A stretch of 64,000 nt of DNA from positions 13,704,980 through 13,768,979 of the forward strand of contig OZ020623.1 in the NCBI GenBank assembly GCA_963971575.1, written 5' to 3'. Position 1 is the stretch's first letter; each line of letters starts with the position of its first letter. Origin of the DNA: Liopterus haemorrhoidalis (taxonomy: Eukaryota > Arthropoda > Insecta > Coleoptera > Dytiscidae). Shown here piece by piece: positions 20,575 through 32,711 of this stretch. The position numbers were made by a program, and so were the translations under genes. The notes below the pieces were generated by a model. It was not told where the DNA came from. It worked only from the letters and a program-made list of their open reading frames with translations, and ran no database searches.

Positions 20575-20719
20575 CACCATTTTAAGAGCGATGATGAGCT
20601 TCTAGCAGCCTGGGTACAAACCTATGCAGAAGTACCAACTGAAAAGTGGGAAATCACTTGTATGATTATAACACGTGATTTATATGTATGAGGAAGTGTA
20701 TTGAACGTATTGGGAAGTA
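20575..20719 (+). pseudogene. mariner transposase C-terminal fragment, split by a Tc1 derivative
   Basis: HFKSDDELLAAWVQTYAE, PTEKWEITC and, frameshifted, CIERIGKY. The frame resumes after the insert as FEKD (21233 onward), restoring the GKYFEK motif of mariner C-termini. It is related to the fragment at 3766-3900. Confidence 0.7.
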
Positions 20720-21232
20720 CAGTGGATGGCCAAATTATTAGGGACAGTGCATATTTTTTGTAATTTTCAAATGAATTTAATGAGGAAATAAGTGGCTTTG
20801 GGTCTCGCATTTATTTTTATTCATTAGAGTGCTTTATTTAGAATATAAAACGACATAATTGCTTATTCATAATCATTTATTTTTGTATAAAAAGTGTTAA
20901 TTTAACAAATTAAGTAAAATCTTAATATTTTGTAATGCCACCCTTTGCTGTGATTGCGGCTTCCAGGCGTTTGAGCATGCTTTCTATGCAGACTTTTGCG
21001 TTGTGTCGGAGATTGGGGTTGTGATGCCACTCTCTGATAAGAGTTTCTATAAATTGCCGCTTGGTGGTGATAATTTCTTTGGCGATCTCCCGCTTTTTAA
21101 AATAATAATGATACCAGCAACAAGAATATAGAAGAAAAATTATTTAAAAACAATTTATTTTCTCACAAAATGCATTTAAACTTGAAAATTACAAAAAAAG
21201 TGTACTGTCCCTAATAATTTGGCCACCCACTA
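20720..21232 (-). mobile_element. deleted Tc1-like element, 513 bp
   Basis: Terminal repeats start CAGTGGATGGCCAAATTA and are mirrored at the right end; one base of the final CACTG has changed. TA occurs on both sides. A minus-strand transposase tail remains at about 20927-21092: TTKRQFIETLIREWHHNPNL, KVCIESMLKRLEA, AKGGITKY and stop. The catalytic part is deleted. Confidence 0.88.
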
Positions 21233-21835
21233 TATTTTGAAAAAGATTAAAAAGTAAGCCCATATCTCAAAACTTTCCTAGTACCCTACGTATTTATACC
21301 GTTTGCAAAAGTTTATTATTTAATGGTGCCCTTTTACGACTGTCGGTGAATGACGGACCGATATAATTTTTATTCGATATAATCAGATATAATTTCAGAT
21401 ATAATTTTTATTCGTACTATAAAAAAATTGCAGTATGAAGCCATAATATTAATTCAGCTTTTTAAAATTCATAAAAACACATAACCCTTGCTGACCTGTG
21501 TTACGATACATATCAAATGACGTTTTACATTTGCATATCTGTAAATGGTTAAAAATCTACATACATCAAATGCAATATGATACTCCTAATTTCACATAAT
21601 AAGCAATGCCGACAACCTTGAAAATATGTTACCAGCTCTGTAAATAAACTAAAAACACATGTTTATTACGTAATTTTTATAAATTACTAGAACTGATAAT
21701 AATTTAAATTCTAGTTATTTGAAAAACTGGGTTGACGTAGTTTTTATTTTTAGGAAGCGGAAAATTTTGGTCACTAATTTTTTTAACGATTTTCTTCGAC
21801 TATTTATTTTGTAAACATGCAGTGCCGTTCGGTTG
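21233..21835. other. no recognisable feature beyond the mariner tail at its start
   Basis: After FEKD the mariner trace fades. No other gene was recognised. Confidence 0.4.
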
Positions 21836-23030
21836 TAAAGTCTGTTTACCATAACTGTGAAATGACGTCACAGTTGAAAAACTCACCTTGTTCGTAAACT
21901 GTCAAAAAAAGTTAGGTTATATCGAACAACTTCTAAAAATATATTGAAAACGTATATTTCCTATGGAGGAAAGGAATTAATGTAAATTATGATGCACAGC
22001 AGTTCTTTTTAACCGATTTGTCGCGAAATTTATGGTTTATACCTATATATTAAGTGTGTAATGTTGTATTAAAAAAATATATAATTCAGTGTGTAAGAAT
22101 CACCAGAAATATTTGTTTTTAGAAATGTGTTGTGTTCTTTTAATACTTTTTATATAATTTACTTTAATTTTTCACCTGGTGTCATATTGACACAGCGGGT
22201 TCGGGATGCAAACGCGGAGTGTTCCAAGTCACTGTTTAACTCCAGACCACTCGAATAAACGCGTTTAGACCTTTTCTCGAACGCTCAGAGCTTGCTTCCT
22301 GAACTCAATAAATGATATCGGAAAGCAATGATAAAGAGTCAAATTTTGTATTATTCGAATAGAAATTTTTGAATTTCAGATGTTAGATACAATTTTGTTT
22401 CGAATAATGAATATTCAAATATTATTTCCAGTCGAACAGTTTATTGCCGCTAGCTGCAAGTGTAAATTTCATGAGTACGCTAAAATTACTTTTCGTTTGC
22501 ATCTGATGATAATAAATCGTTCTACGTAACAGACCTGTAGGTTAAAATTACAAAAAAAAGAACGTAACAAATGTAAATAGAACATATTTTATTAATCATA
22601 TATAATATTTGTTTATCGACCAAGATACAAAATTAAATATTGTTTTTGTTCACTTACATTACAAATTATAAAACCTTTTAAAATATACAAACACAATATA
22701 CAGATAAAAGTACGTTATAGAAATATCACCCAACATAATTAATAAGAGACAAAACCATCCTTTAAGCACGGCTACTAAGAGCTTTGGGCATTTTTATTAC
22801 AATAAAATTTTAAAAAAATAAAGTTTAACCTCACTAAATTCTAAACACCTAAATCTCAACCTGACAAATAACGATTGAACAATCCAAAATTAAACCAGCA
22901 ACATTGAAAAAATGTACCAACAAATAAATGTACTGAGTTATGGATTGATGTTGATTAAAACATATCAAAGCGTTGGTACTTAAATTAACCAAGTGTGACG
23001 TCATCTCATAGTTATCGTAAACCGACTTTA
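21836..23030. mobile_element. candidate 1.2 kb DNA element with 40 bp inverted ends
   Basis: Left end TAAAGTCTGTTTACCATA..GACGTCACA and the reverse complement of the right end, TAAAGTCGGTTTACGATA..GACGTCACA, agree at about 37 of 42 positions. No transposase trace is visible inside and the target duplication is uncertain. The superfamily is not assigned. Confidence 0.55.
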
Positions 23031-23094
23031 TGTTAGCGCCTGGAACAGATGTAAAAATGCCCCTTATGCTATACAAGGGCGGTTTGATAATTCA

Positions 23095-23460
23095 GTGACT
23101 TCAAAATTCTTGCTGAACTACTGCGGTTCCCAGCATTATACATTATTGAGATTTTTAGATCAACCCTTCTGGGAAGTGGTGGACAAAAGTTTCTTGAAAT
23201 ATTTTTGACAAAAATTCCATAAAAATAAATTATTTTTCAAAATTAAAAATTTCTTGGTTTAACCTCGCACTAAGAAGTTTGATACCAAACTCAAAATTAA
23301 AACAATGTTTTTTTTGCGTTGCATACATATTTTTCTCGCGATGTGTTTTCTTTATCACTCTTAATAATTTTTCTATATGTGGGTCAAATAGTTGTAAAAG
23401 CATGCCAAATTTCAACATTCTAGATCCAGCCAGATAGAACAGACAGACAGACACATGAGT
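23095..23460 (-). mobile_element. HINE-like element, degenerate, minus strand
   Basis: Contains the conserved body in reverse (GCATGCCAAATTTCAAC, GGGTCAAATAGTTGTA, CATACATATTTTTCTCGCGA) and ends at the right with three ACAG/GACA units and CACATGAGT. The extreme 5' end is missing. Confidence 0.6.
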
Positions 23461-23880
23461 AAGTCACATTGGCGGAGTGATACTACTGACGTTACACTTC
23501 ATATATTTTCAATTTCAGAAAAGTATATTCTCACTATTAACAATGTGCTATTTGTTTTATAAGTATTACACAACCATACATGATTTATTCTTCTTTGATA
23601 CCTTAAAAAGAAGACGTATAACAATAGGCGATCCGCCTACTGATCGAGTTCATGAGTGCAAGCTCCTTAAGAACGTAACTCGATTCTCAACTGGTAATTT
23701 TTTTTTTATTATATTTTTAATTTCAAAAAAAGTCACACGCTACTTTAGCCACAAATACAAAAAATCCAAAACATTATTAGCCATATTTTAGTCATAAATT
23801 AAAAATAATTCATTTAGTTAAAAACACAAAAACTGCAATATTTTCGAAAATTAATCTCGTACAATTTAGACCAATGTATA
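23461..23880. repeat. dispersed repeat shared with 40525-40668, 41542-41800 and 45345-45405
   Basis: AAGTCACATTGGCGGAG, TCTCACTATTAACAATGTG, TTTATAAGTATTACACAACC and GATCGAGTTCATGAGTGCAA recur in the other copies. It is probably part of a longer HINE-related element. This copy is uninterrupted and provides the empty site for two DNA elements inserted at 40669 and 45406. Confidence 0.65.
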
Positions 23881-24437
23881 TTACTTAGAATTTTTCAGAT
23901 TTTTAGTTTAACCCCTTTCGGTCAGCCGGGGCCCCCTGGACCCCCCGCTAGCGCCGACACTGCTCTTATAAGATTTGTTTTGATACCAGAAAATAAATTT
24001 AAAAATATATATTATTTTTTCAACGACAAAAAATCGATTTATTAAAAAAACTATAAGAACATCAAAAATTGTTCAACTATTCCGGTTCCCATCAATATGT
24101 ATTACGGAGATTTTTGTCAGATTTTTAGATTAACCCCTCTCGGGGACAAACGATTTTTGACATATTTTTAGAGAAATTCCCATAAAAAAAAAGATTTTTC
24201 AAATGTTTTTTTTTTTTAATTTACTTAATAAGAGGTTTCATTTGATAGGCCACTCAAAATTAAAAAAAAAAATATATTTTTTCATTAAATACATATTTGT
24301 TTATATTTATCTCGGGATGTATTTTTTGAACTCTCAGTATTTTTCCTATATGTCGGTCAAAGAGTTGCATAAACATGCCAAATTTCACGTTATAAGGGTT
24401 TTCTGGTACTCATATCTACAAAATCCTAAAAATGAGA
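23881..24437 (-). mobile_element. HINE-like element without its TCTG block
   Basis: Body in reverse, with the 5' end at 24437 (TTTTTAGGATTTTGTAGATA on the minus strand). CCCTTATAACG is joined directly to TGAAATTTGGCATG, so the TCTG repeat and the next 50 bp or so are missing. Confidence 0.6.
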
Positions 24438-24537
24438 AAAAAAAATATAAAAATAGTTAAATTATATTAAACGCAGTAGCAAAACATTAACTATGATTTT
24501 AAAATTTGGAAATGATAATCATTATAAGAGCGTAATC

Positions 24538-24619
24538 ATTTTTAGGGTTTTGTAGGTATGACCAAAAAACCCTTATACCGTCATTTTGTCGTCTGTCTGT
24601 CTGTCTGTCTGTCTGTCTT

Positions 24620-24696
<77 letters not shown>

Positions 24697-25690
24697 TCGG
24701 TAAAAATTGTAGCCAAACGGCTAAACCTAGAGAGTTGAAATTTGGCATGCTTGTACAACTTTTTGACCCGCACATAGGAAAAATACTAAAACATCTAAAA
24801 AACATATCCCCCTAAAAATATAAAATAATATGTGCTCATCGAAAAAAAAAAAAAATTTTTTAAATTCTGAGTAGGGTATCAAATGGAAGCCTTAGTACGT
24901 GGATTAACGATCAAAATTTAATTTTTTCAAAATAAATTATTTTGACGCGATTTTTGCCAAAATTGTGCAAAAAAATTTTTGTCCCACACCCTGTAGCCCA
25001 GATGGTTTAAACTAAAAATCTGAAAAAATTCGAAGTAATGTACATTGGTGTGAACCGGAATAGTACAACAGGAATTTTTGATCAGATTATGTTTTCGAAA
25101 AATAATACATTTTTTGTGTTTTTAACCAAAATATGTTAAATATTTAATTCGCTATGTAACCCAGTAGATAAGCGAGTGCTCATAGCGATGTGCGTTTAGT
25201 CATTGGTTTTCTAATTTGCTATACAGGTAACTTGCGAACTAGAGTTCGAATTCTGTTAGTTTAAATTTTTTGTTTTGATTTTTGCAGTTTTCTTTTGTTT
25301 AAATTATTTTGCCAAAATTCTAGTTATATTTTGGTAAATGTTGCATTTAATTTTTAAAAGCGTAAATTTAATAACCAGTGGGAAGTGTTGAAATTATAAT
25401 TTAATGCTATGTTTGATGTATACGAAATCAGAGGGCGAGGCTAATGATTTAAGCAACCAATAGAAGCCATAGGCGCAATTTCCAAAATCTTAATGAACCT
25501 TGCTATGTAAAAAAAATACTGCACATATTTAGAAACTTAAATAATGGTATTAGGCATTCGAATTAAAATTCATAAAAAAATATTTTGACATAAAATTTGT
25601 TTTGGCATCCCAAATAATCATCATTCAGTTACTAAATACCTGCAAAACCCTGAAATGTGTGAAAATTCACACTTCACATCAATTTTTTTT
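24538..25690 (+). mobile_element. HINE/DINE-1-like element, copy C
   Basis: Full-length. 5' end TTTTTAGGGTTTTGTAGG, then the longest TCTG array of the window (about 26 units, 24591-24697, one interrupted), conserved body, tRNA-like segment (25157-25253), subterminal ATACCTGCAAAACCCT, hairpin and CACATCAA followed by T's. Confidence 0.82.
25157..25253 (+). promoter_or_regulatory. tRNA-like / Pol III box pair in copy C
   Basis: A-box-like TAACCCAGTAG, followed by GATAAGCGAGTGCTCA, and B-box-like AGTTCGAATTC at 25243. It is the same version as in copies A and B, with the wide spacing. Confidence 0.45.
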
Positions 25691-25714
25691 AAATAGAGCC
25701 CACAAAATACCTCT

Positions 25715-25795
25715 CTATATGCCAGACAGACAAACACATGATTGACATTATAACGTTTTTTTTTGTGGTCATACCTACCAAATCCTAAAAAGGTT
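25715..25795 (-). mobile_element. HINE-like 5' end fragment
   Basis: On the minus strand it reads TTTTTAGGATTTGGTAGGTA, TGACCACAAAAAA, then a short TCTG remnant. The rest of the element is absent. Confidence 0.6.
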
Positions 25796-26603
25796 GAAAA
25801 CCACTGTGTAGATACAGCAAGAACAAAGAGTATAACAGTTAGTACATAATGCAATGTATTGAACCATAAAACTAAATCATATTCATAGTATTTGTCCATA
25901 AATTTCAGAATTTATATTTAAACCTAAAGCCCTTCCTGACTTATATGGCTCTATCATATGCATATTTTAATGATTGACATTTACAACAAAGACATTAAAC
26001 AATAAATATAAACGTTCTAAATATGTCATGTGAACTAAATAAAATAATAACGAGAGAATATATGGTGTGGTTGACCTGTTAAAGTAAATTTACAACGTAT
26101 CGTTGTTGTAAAGTTGTGTTTTGATGTTAATACAGTCCTGTGTTTGACAGTACTGTGGCAATACGCTCCAATTACAATGGTACTTGCAGGCATTTTAAAA
26201 TTTAACATTCACCGTTTTAATGTCTCTATAGACGCGCTCTTACAAAGAGATACAATACCTGTAATATTAGATATTATGAATAACATACGAGTATGTAATG
26301 CTAAAGACGGGGTACATCAAAAACAATAGGGATTTACGTTTAATCAATCCACAAGATTGCTCAGATTGATCTGGGTGATGTTACAAAATTAGTCGGATTG
26401 CTAAGATTTTATGAATATTTTCGTAAGCAACATTAAATCTGAGGTAAAGCAGTGACATCTGGTGGAGGTGGCGCTAAATGAAACTGTCTAATTTCTATCG
26501 TTGATTGCCACTTCTACCACGTTTTCCTATAACATGATATTACCAATGAATATACTAAAAGCTTTTTTGTTGAAAAAGTTGAAATTATATTATGTGTGGT
26601 GCA
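25796..26603. other. no recognisable feature
   Basis: AT-rich sequence with short frames only; no family recognised. Confidence 0.4.
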
Positions 26604-26820
26604 GAGTTGGGCAAATTGCAATCAAACTAATGATTGAGGATTGAGATTAAAAATTTAATTTCAAGACTTGATTAATGAGTAAGGTACATCACTCATAATG
26701 CAGTTATTCACATTGGTAACTAAATTAAATATTTACTCATTATCATGATTAAATTTTTAATCTGACTAAAATCAGGATTGAGATTTGATTTTTTCACTCT
26801 CACTGTTCATTGGAATTTAG
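26604..26820. mobile_element. possible hAT-like end with GATTGAGATT word array
   Basis: Begins CAGAGTTGGGCAAATTGC, the type of end seen in hAT elements. It continues in variants of GATTGAGATT / AATCTCAATC. A matching right end and target duplication were not found. Confidence 0.35.
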
Positions 26821-27832
26821 TGTTTATACATTGTAGACGTCTGACGCAGATTTAATTTGTGAAAAATTTGAGTGATATATTTCACAATTATATATTTGTA
26901 TTTTTTCGCCAACATGAGTGACAGCGATACTCGTGAAAGTTTTAGTGCATTGACTCTTTTAATATCTGAAGCATTAGGAACTTCAAACTCTTCTCAGTAA
27001 GCCAATGGTAGTAAGAGAAGAAATGTTTTATTTAAACTGAAAACAGTAGATGATACGTTTTTACAAAATTCAATATAATTCAATATTCAGCCGAAAAAAC
27101 TATTTAAAATAAGTTCATTGCTCAATGGGGTCAATGCCAACCTAAAAGTTGGTTTAAAGACACACAGATGTCGCACTCTTCGTAACTCATTAATTTCTAG
27201 AGCTGTAAATGCTGCCTTGAATGTTAAAACTTTCTATTACAGTTATCCATAGAGCACAATGCACAGTCAACTAACTTAAAGGGCTCTGAACGCAGCTTAA
27301 ACGCATTTATGCCGAAATATTTGTAAAGTTAGTTTCACAAAGGCACACTGGCGCTAGTGTTGCTTACGTCACTTTCAATTATGTTTATTAATTTTTTAAA
27401 CTAGAATAACTTTTGAACAAATACAAACAGAAGGCGGAAAAATTAATTATTAAATGTTATTAAGTGGAATTCACTATTCAAATCTGTGCAGACATAGTCT
27501 TAACTCAAACAAAAGAAATGAATCTCATTATAAAAGAAAAACAAAACAATCACAATAATTACTGGAATATAATTCGTGATTGGTTTTATTATCTTACGAT
27601 CAGTCGGCAAGTACAATGGGATATATTCCCAACCGAATCGTGATCCCGAGCAAAACTTGGGGCTTAACGACTATCCGTAAACATTTTCCAGATCAATTTT
27701 CTACCTGAGGATTGTGAGAAGTGACAAAATGTGTTGAAGAGAGATTAGATGTAATTCTCCTAACGATTCAACGTCAAATAAAATGTTTCAGATTACTCCT
27801 GGGATTTTGAAAATTCTTTTATCTATATACAT
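26821..27832. other. no gene recognised
   Basis: A short frame at 26914 (MSDSDTRESFSALTLLISE) ends after 28 codons and matches nothing I know. Otherwise AT-rich. Confidence 0.35.
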
Positions 27833-27935
27833 AAAAACTGATGTGAAGGGTGAATTTTTACATATTTCAGGGTCTTGTAGGTATTTAATAAATGTAAGAA
27901 GCCAATAGAATGCTAGATGTCTAGTACGTTTTTTT
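27833..27935 (-). mobile_element. HINE-like second family, 3' end
   Basis: Reverse of the 3' module: TGATGTGAAGGGTGAATTTT, TTTCAGGGTCTTGTAGGTA, TTTAATAAATGTAAGAAGCC and GAATGCTAGATGTC. Only the last 100 bp are recognisable. Confidence 0.6.
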
Positions 27936-28262
27936 TTTTTTTCTTTTAAGAATAGTTTTATTGTTATAACTTGCTTACAACTAGATAACATACATAGTTA
28001 AGTATCGAAAACAAAAAAAAAAATGTATTTTCACAACTTTAACTACTTAAATATAAACATTATTGCATTAATATATGTATTTATAGTTCGTTGGAATATA
28101 GCGTGTAGGCAAAAACTGTTAAAAACCTACTGGGCATTTGGGTTAATCAGTTGGTATCACTTCACTTCACTTACGAATTAAACAGAATATGTTTTGTTAC
28201 TTTATGTTTATATTTTTTAAAGGGTAAAGTATCGATTTTATAGTTTACGATCTCACGTATTA

Positions 28263-28560
28263 TCACTTTGCAAAAAAAAACGTTGTTTTTAACATAAAGT
28301 CTTTTATTAATTCTATTCTCAGTTCTTCGTGCATTTTCCTGATGCGTGTATATTTATGGTAGTTTCCGGCTAATCTCAGGTACTTTTTTTGAATGACCTG
28401 TAATTTTTCGATGTTGAGTTTCGAAGTGTTGCTCCAAGCTGGACAAGCGTACATGAGTGTTGGTCTTACTACAACTTTATATAGGGAAAAATTGCTAAGC
28501 GATATGACATCTGGTGGGATTTTAGGAACTACAGAAATAGACATTCTATCGCGCTTTTTT
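28263..28560 (-). pseudogene. non-LTR reverse transcriptase thumb fragment (Jockey-like)
   Basis: The minus-strand frame reads LYKVVVRPTLMYACPAWSN, TSKLNIEKLQVIQKKYLRLA, then YTRIRKMHEELRIELIKDF. This region follows the palm of Jockey-group reverse transcriptases, which copy RNA at the insertion site. No catalytic residues are included. Both ends are truncated. Confidence 0.7.
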
Positions 28561-28770
28561 TATAAAAAATGTTTGCATAAAAATATAATTGCATAAAAAC
28601 AAGTATTAATATTGTAGCAAAATTACAAAAACCACCAGTAAACATTAAAATTCACGTTGTTTATATGTAACGAATGTCTATATTGAAGGTTCCAAGTATG
28701 CCGCAATAGCGCTGCGATCTTAAAATACTTCCCCTATAGGAGGATCTTGTTCTTCTGACTTAACTTCGAT

Positions 28771-29951
28771 TTTTACCGACCGCCAACATATATAAAGGAG
28801 GTATTGTGATCATACCGATTTTGACATTTCGAGATTTCGGTGGATCTCCACGAACTGAAGTCCCACATAACGTTTTGACTATTTTTAGCATGATATCTGT
28901 CAGTCTGTCTGTCCGTCCGTCCATCCGTCTGTCCATCGGACGGACGGACGGTCCGTCCGTCCGTCCGTCTGTCTGTCTGTGTACAAGTGCAGAGCAAATT
29001 CGGCTAAATGGATTTTTATGAAACTGCATATTTAAGCTCTGGACATCAATGGCAAGAGTTGATCAACTTTTGGTAAAAATCGGTTGACTAGAAATGGGAG
29101 TTTACTCGTGTCGATTTTAAGATTTTGGCGAATATTTAGCAACAGAAAAATATTTCGAAAAAATTTATTTTACAAAAGTTGCTATAAATGCAATAACTAA
29201 TAACTTTTATTTGAGACATTTTTTGATAAAACGAAAAAAAATTGAAAAATTTACGAAATTTTTTCATCCTTATATGTAACGTGCCCATGGTCATGATAAA
29301 TAATATCTCTGTTAGAAAATATTAGGCCAAGTTATTTCTACTCTGCTGCTATAATGTATTTTATACAAAAATTTTGTGATGGCGGTCGATCCTGTTTTGG
29401 CCACAACTGATTTTTTATTTAATAGAGCATATAGGATTCCCAGTTTCGCATTTACTAGTTGGCATCTCTTCTTGCCATGTACTGTGAAGTTGTCTATACT
29501 CTATCTCCGAAAGACTGATAGTAATAAAATTTATTATTTGTAAAAAGTTATTGTATTATCACACAGAAGCGGTAAAACAAAAGCGACAAAATATGAATAG
29601 TTCGAAACGAAATATTGTTAAAAACAACCGAGTGTGCCGCACATCTTATATGGGAATACGAAATTTTAAAAATTTTTACATAAGTTTGTTGAAATTTTTC
29701 GTTTTATCAAAATACGTCTGAAATAAAAGTTATTAGTTACTGCATTTATAACAACTTTTGTTCAATAAATTTTTTTGAAATATTTTTCTGTTGCTAAATA
29801 TTCGCCAAAATCTTAAAATCGACACGAGTAAACTCCCATTTCTAGTTAACCGATTTTTACCAAAAGTTGATCAACTCGTGTCATTGATGTCAAAAGCTTA
29901 AATATGCAGTTTCATAAAAATCCTTTCAGCCTAAGTTGCTCTGCACGTGTA

Positions 29952-29994
<43 letters not shown>

Positions 29995-30139
29995 GGACAG
30001 ACAGACCGACAGACATCATGCTAAAAATAGTCAAAACGTTATGTAGGGACCTCAATTCGTGGAGATCCATCGAAATCTCGAAATGTCAAAATCGGTATGA
30101 TCACAATACCTCCCTTATATATGTTGACGGTCGGTAAAA
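28771..30139. mobile_element. 1.4 kb palindromic element with (GTCY)n in both arms
   Basis: Outer ends TTTTTACCGACCG and CGGTCGGTAAAAA. Arms of roughly 480 bp (28771-29265 and 29655-30139) are about 90% or more complementary. Each arm has a GTCT/GTCC repeat (28895-28980 and 29955-30015), and the left one contains its own small palindrome. The middle 390 bp is unique. No coding capacity. It may be two head-to-head copies of one element: a shorter end of the same type lies at 58437-58482. Confidence 0.7.
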
Positions 30140-30689
30140 ATGGTTATGGATAGAAATCTGCGGTTTGAAATTCACCAACATTGCTTAGTCTACAAAATCA
30201 ATTTTTGTCAATCAATTTTTGTCTGTTAGAGGCAAGTGCCACAAGAAATAAGTCCCCATCACTGCTTTAAACATTTGTACTACGAAAATTACTAAAATTC
30301 ATCCTCAGAATTGTAAGCAAATATTTCCCAATATGCAACAAACAATTTGGTGTTAAATCTGAACTACTTAATAACATGAATCGTCCTTTCTTGAACAATG
30401 AATGCAATGCAGTTTCAATGTTAAAGCATTCATGTTAAGTGAACGTCCAGAATGCCGCAGGCACCAATGTTCAAACGTTTATTGAAACAATTTAATTAGA
30501 ACAACCGTTAGAATTTAACAGCACACCATGATCATAGTTAATGCGGCTTCAGGATAATGAGAATAGACTGGAAATTATGTAAATAGGACATACATGTTCT
30601 AGGATTAATACGCATTGGTTATCAATACTTGCTATATCTTTCATCAGTTAATCTCTCCATTTTTAGCGATCGTCACATATAGAGAAGGA
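30140..30689. other. no recognisable feature
   Basis: AT-rich sequence without a coding trace. Confidence 0.4.
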
Positions 30690-31385
30690 GGTACAAGGAG
30701 TACCTTTTATGTTTCGGGATTTGAGATCAAAAATAATTATCTATCAACAAAAGTGGCTTTATTGTTTTTCAAAATATTCTCCATGAAGATCAATACACTT
30801 TTGCATGTGTTTGAACCAATTTTCGAAGCACTTTTTCCACTGCGATTGTCAAATGAGGTGGTATCTAATGCGAACAAATCTTTTTGGCGGCCAAATGTTC
30901 ATTCAATAGTGAAGGTATGCTGGTCCCACTAATGCCCAAGGATACATCAATCTCACGATAAGTCACATGACGATGTTGCAGTATCAGTTCACGCACAGCA
31001 TCAATGTTTTCCGTAACAGCAACAGATTTTGGGCGACCTTCACGAAAGTGTCCTCAAGTAAACTACGGCCACGATTGAAGTCGGCAAATTATCGATAAAC
31101 AGTAGTCTTTTATAGTGCTTCATCACCAAAAGTCGAATTAAGTTCATCGATACACTGTTGTTGGGTTAATCCACGGCGAAAGTTTTAAAAAATAATCGCT
31201 TGAAAATGTTCACGATTTAATTCCATTTTTAGCCGAGATGAATTTTTACAAGTTACTGTAAACAACACAAATAGCGCTCGTACGTCAAAACGTTCAGAGT
31301 ACGTATACCGTCAAAAATGTCAAACTTTACGATAGAAGTCTTTCGTCAGTTGCCAGGTGGCATCACTAGTTTAGCGCAATCCCGA
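30690..31385 (-). pseudogene. mariner transposase, minus strand, N- and C-terminal parts
   Basis: Starts near 31226 as MELNREHFQAIIF, RRGLTQQQCIDELNSTFGDE, FADFNRGRSLLEDTF, REGRPKSVAVTENIDAV, RELILQHRHVTYREI and SLGISGTSI, then jumps to the C-terminal tail (FRKLVQTHAKVY, frameshifted) near 30830. The catalytic triad is deleted. Ends carry TTTCGGGATT at 30712 and CAATCCCGAAATATAAG near 31376. Confidence 0.78.
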
Positions 31386-31745
31386 AATATAAGAGGCAAC
31401 CCTCGTAAAAGGCCTCATTTGACAAAGAAAAAAGTCTTGTTCCACCAAATTAAAGCACCGTCGGTAATTGCAACGGCAAAACTGCATGTATTACGATTCG
31501 AATTAATCGAACATGCACCGTACTCGCCAGACTTGGCTCCCTTCGATTTCTTTCTGTTTCAAAAACTCAAAAAATTATTGGCTGAGATGAATTTTTACAA
31601 GTTACTGTAAACAACACAAATAGTAACTCGTACGTCAAAATGTTTTGAGTACGTATACCACGAAAAAAGTCAAAATTTACGATAGAAGGGTCAGTTGACA
31701 GATGTCAGCACTAGTTTCCCAATACCGCAATCTCGAAATATAGGC
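31386..31745 (+). pseudogene. mariner transposase fragment joined to an inverted 5' end
   Basis: Plus-strand frame RPHLTKKKVLFHQIKAPS, VIATAKLHVLRFELIEHAPY, SPDLAPFDFFLFQKLKKLL. The second catalytic Asp (normally HQDNAP) is lost and the third is kept (APFDFF). From 31584 the sequence repeats 31234-31385 in the same orientation, so the piece is chimeric with the copy to its left. Confidence 0.72.
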
Positions 31746-32253
31746 AATCCTTGAATTGTAATCATACCAATTTTTATTTATCTAGATTTTTACAGATAAA
31801 TATGAATTCCCGTCACACTATAGTATTCTTGGCAACAAATAAGTAGATGAGGCCGCAATAAAACAAGTCAAATCTCAATGGAGATCCCTGTTCTAAACGT
31901 CAAAACCTCGGTAGGACAACAACGAAATAAATTAGTTATTTATGTGTCTAGGGAGTAAAGTGATGGTTTAATCCCAAAAATGTAAGTAATGCCCGAGACA
32001 ACCGAAGATAGTAGACGGTATTTTCATTTGTGGGATTAATGCACTTTACTCCCGAGATACATACAAAACTATTCTCTCGACGATCAGTTACAATTGATTT
32101 AATCAATTTGAAATTTGATTTCATATAATTTTCAAACAGAATTCAATAAACTAAACACGTTGAATGTGCCAATATTGAATAAGTGTTTTAAATTTAATAT
32201 ATATTGTAAAGATTTGTTAAAATGTATTGAATTAACACTGTTAATAATTTAAA
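31746..32253. other. no recognisable feature
   Basis: AT-rich sequence with no assigned element. Confidence 0.4.
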
Positions 32254-32711
32254 AATGGAAATAAACAGTGATGATGGCGAAGAGAACTTTATTGGGACAC
32301 CACCAGATATTGCGCCAGTTGCAATGGAGGCAACTGCTGAATTATTGCCTGCAAAATCAGAGATTGTATGACGAGAACTTTATCGTGACACCACCAGATA
32401 TTGCGCCAGTTGCAATGGAGGCAACTGCTGAATTATTGCCTGCAAAATAAGAGATTGTATGACGAGAACTTTATCGTGACACCACCAGATATCGCGCCAG
32501 TTGCAATGGAGGCAACTGCTGAATTATTGCCTGCAAAATTAGAGATTGTATGACGAGAACTTTATCGTGACACCACCAGATATTGCGCCAGTTGCAAGGG
32601 AGGCAACTGCCGAATATTTGCCTGCAAAATCAAAGAGATGAAAAGGCATATACAGATTTCAGAAAATGGTGTGTTAAGAAGAGTGTAGGCAATTACACAG
32701 AACTACTACTA
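32254..32711 (+). pseudogene. tyrosine-recombinase-like (Crypton-type) N-terminal fragment
   Basis: Starts MEINSDDGEENFIGTPPD, IAPVAMEATAELLPAKS. After the tandem repeat it continues AYTDFRKWCVKKSVGNYTEL. The pattern LPAKS...Y..F.KWC..K...YTE resembles the core-binding region of Crypton-like tyrosine recombinases in insects. The catalytic R-H-R-Y domain is not here. The frame appears to continue across the DNA transposon at 32712-33935 as LLYFTILFRNEPSTSTS. Confidence 0.45.
32282..32645 (+). repeat. tandem repeat, four units of 91 bp
   Basis: Units begin GAGAACTTTAT at 32282, 32373, 32464 and 32555 and are about 95% identical. The period of 91 is not a multiple of three, so each added unit shifts the reading frame of the coding fragment it lies in. 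Confidence 0.95.

Noticed and set aside
32282..32645. CRISPR-like array
   Set aside because: The units are directly adjacent 91 bp repeats without unique spacers, in a eukaryotic context.
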